DNA of 23,971 nucleotides from Flavobacteriaceae bacterium (GTDB lineage: Bacteria; Bacteroidota; Bacteroidia; Flavobacteriales; Flavobacteriaceae): positions 1 to 23,971 of the forward strand of contig CANJDA010000014.1 of the NCBI GenBank assembly GCA_947472705.1, read 5' to 3'. The position numbers were made by a program, and so were the translations under genes. Positions within the stretch are counted from its first letter, which is position 1, and each line of letters opens with the position of its first letter. The notes under the pieces were generated by a model. The model had not been told where the DNA came from. It was given only the letters and a program-made list of their open reading frames with translations, and ran no database searches. Below are positions 23,517-23,971 of this stretch, in pieces.

Positions 23517-23589
23517 GCGAAAATAGCTCAGTTGGTAGAGCGCGACCTTGCCAAGGTCGAGGTCGCGGGTTCGAGCCCCGTTTTTCGCT
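23517..23589 (+). tRNA. tRNA-Gly (anticodon GCC)
   Basis: A complete 73-base cloverleaf: acceptor GCGAAAA pairs with TTTTCGC, D-stem GCTC/GAGC, anticodon stem CGACC/GGTCG around loop TTGCCAA (anticodon GCC), and T-arm with GTTCGAGC. The discriminator base is T and CCA is not encoded. Confidence 0.96.
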
Positions 23590-23601
23590 CAACGCCTATA
23601 T

Positions 23602-23687
23602 GCTCGAGTGGTGAAATTGGTAGACACGCTGGACTTAAAATCCAGTGAACAGCAATGTTCGTGCGGGTTCAAGTCCCGCCTTGAGTA
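23602..23687 (+). tRNA. tRNA-Leu (anticodon TAA)
   Basis: An 86-base class II tRNA with a long variable arm (TGAACAGCAATGTTCGT region). The anticodon stem CTGGA/TCCAG encloses loop CTTAAAA, anticodon TAA. Acceptor GCTCGAG pairs with CTTGAGT through two G-U pairs, discriminator A; CCA is not encoded. It lies 12 bases after the tRNA-Gly gene in the same transcript. Confidence 0.96.
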
Positions 23688-23688
23688 C

Positions 23689-23724
23689 AAAAGCCTCAAA
23701 CTTAATTGTTTGAGGCTTTTTTTT
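23689..23724 (+). terminator. Terminator of the tRNA unit
   Basis: AAAAGCCTCAAAC (23689-23701) and GTTTGAGGCTTTT (23708-23720) form a perfect 13-pair stem with a 6-base loop, followed by more Ts. It starts 2 bases after the tRNA-Leu. Confidence 0.93.
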
Positions 23725-23749
23725 ATTGGATCCAGTTTGCTAGAATTTA

Positions 23750-23782
23750 TTATAAAAAGAAAGCCACGCATTGCGTGGCTTT
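23750..23782 (-). terminator. Terminator of the alanine-rich protein gene
   Basis: AAAGCCACGC and GCGTGGCTTT form a perfect 10-pair stem with a 3-base loop (23760-23782). On the minus strand it is followed by CTTTTTATAA, which suits termination of the gene at the right edge. Confidence 0.8.
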
Positions 23783-23812
23783 AAATCTTTTAAAATAATT
23801 AGTGTTTACTAA

Positions 23813-23971
23813 TTATTTTTTTGCTGGAGCAGCTGGAGCAGCAGCTGGAGCAGCTTCTGCTTTAGCAGCAGTTGTGTCAGCAGCAGGAGCAGCAGTTGTA
23901 TCAGCAGCAGGAGCAGCAGCAGTATCAACAGCTTCAACAGCAGTTGAATCAGTAGCAGCAGCGTCAGTAGC
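23813..23971 (-). CDS. Alanine-rich repetitive protein, C-terminal end only
   Basis: The last 52 codons and the TAA stop of a minus-strand gene that continues past the right edge. The visible tail is almost entirely Ala, Thr, Pro, Asp and Val, with the unit APAADTTA twice in tandem and PAA/APAA units after it, ending APAAPAKK. Frame assignment is supported by the absence of stops, the codon pattern GCT/GCA and the terminator directly downstream. Such tails occur on small exported proteins and lipoproteins of Flavobacterium, but the start, any signal peptide and the family are outside the window, so function is unknown. Confidence 0.75.
   Translation of the reverse strand, partial: ATDAAATDSTAVEAVDTAAAPAADTTAAPAADTTAAKAEAAPAAAPAAPAKK
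23871..23918. repeat. 24-base tandem repeat inside the alanine-rich gene
   Basis: GTTGTGTCAGCAGCAGGAGC and GTTGTATCAGCAGCAGGAGC begin at 23871 and 23895, 24 bases apart, with one difference and matching flanks. The unit encodes eight residues, so copy-number changes would keep the frame. Confidence 0.7.

Noticed and set aside
23548..23784. Open frame across the two tRNA genes
   Set aside because: It runs through both tRNAs and their terminator; the cloverleaf structures explain the sequence completely.

Overview
The window is a stretch of core chromosome from a low-GC member of the Bacteroidota, most probably Flavobacterium or a close relative in the Flavobacteriaceae. The evidence is protein content (PorG of the type IX secretion system next to uppS-bamA, DUF2797, bacterial GH3, DUF1573, an OMP_b-brl_3-type receptor, a folK/deoxynucleoside kinase fusion), the repeated occurrence of the Bacteroidota -7 promoter motif TAnnTTTG upstream of genes, weak Shine-Dalgarno signals and an A/T-rich base composition. 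I see no phage, transposase, CRISPR, toxin-antitoxin or defence genes.

Layout, left to right. Positions 1-5121 (minus strand) hold an envelope/cofactor block: a CBS-domain protein and nadK (3 bases apart), then porG-uppS-bamA with their own promoter, bamA running off the left edge. Positions 5189-7061 (plus) carry pdxJ, an alpha/beta hydrolase and a small YvlD-like membrane protein, packed with 0 and 4 bases between them. Positions 7089-10691 (plus) are a protein-quality-control block: tig, clpP and clpX, the order found in many bacteria, with strong terminators after tig and clpX and an interspersed repeat-like element before clpP. The 293 bases after clpX (10633-10925) hold two terminators and a striking array of 22-base repeats built on the palindrome ATGTACAT.

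Positions 10926-14741 (minus) encode an outer-membrane receptor-like barrel and a GH3-family adenylating enzyme. A DUF2797 protein (14799-15593, plus) diverges from GH3 and shares a bidirectional terminator with a large AsmA-like protein (15627-18191, minus). Next come the folK-dNK fusion (plus), an overlapping convergent SpoU/TrmH methyltransferase (minus), a secreted DUF1573 protein (minus) and mutS (plus). The right end has a two-gene tRNA unit (Gly-GCC, Leu-TAA) with a textbook promoter and terminator, and the 3' end of an alanine-rich repetitive protein gene on the minus strand, cut by the window edge.

Functionally the genes are mostly housekeeping: outer-membrane assembly (bamA, uppS, AsmA-like, PorG), cofactor supply (nadK, pdxJ, folK), nucleotide salvage (dNK domain), protein folding and turnover (tig, clpP, clpX) and repair (mutS). 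I did not find a convincing new multi-gene system. The best leads are small: the 22-base palindromic array at 10736-10798, a flavobacterial hairpin-like element at 8541-8600, a promoter-spanning inverted repeat at tig, and the possible GIY-YIG-like core of the DUF2797 protein.
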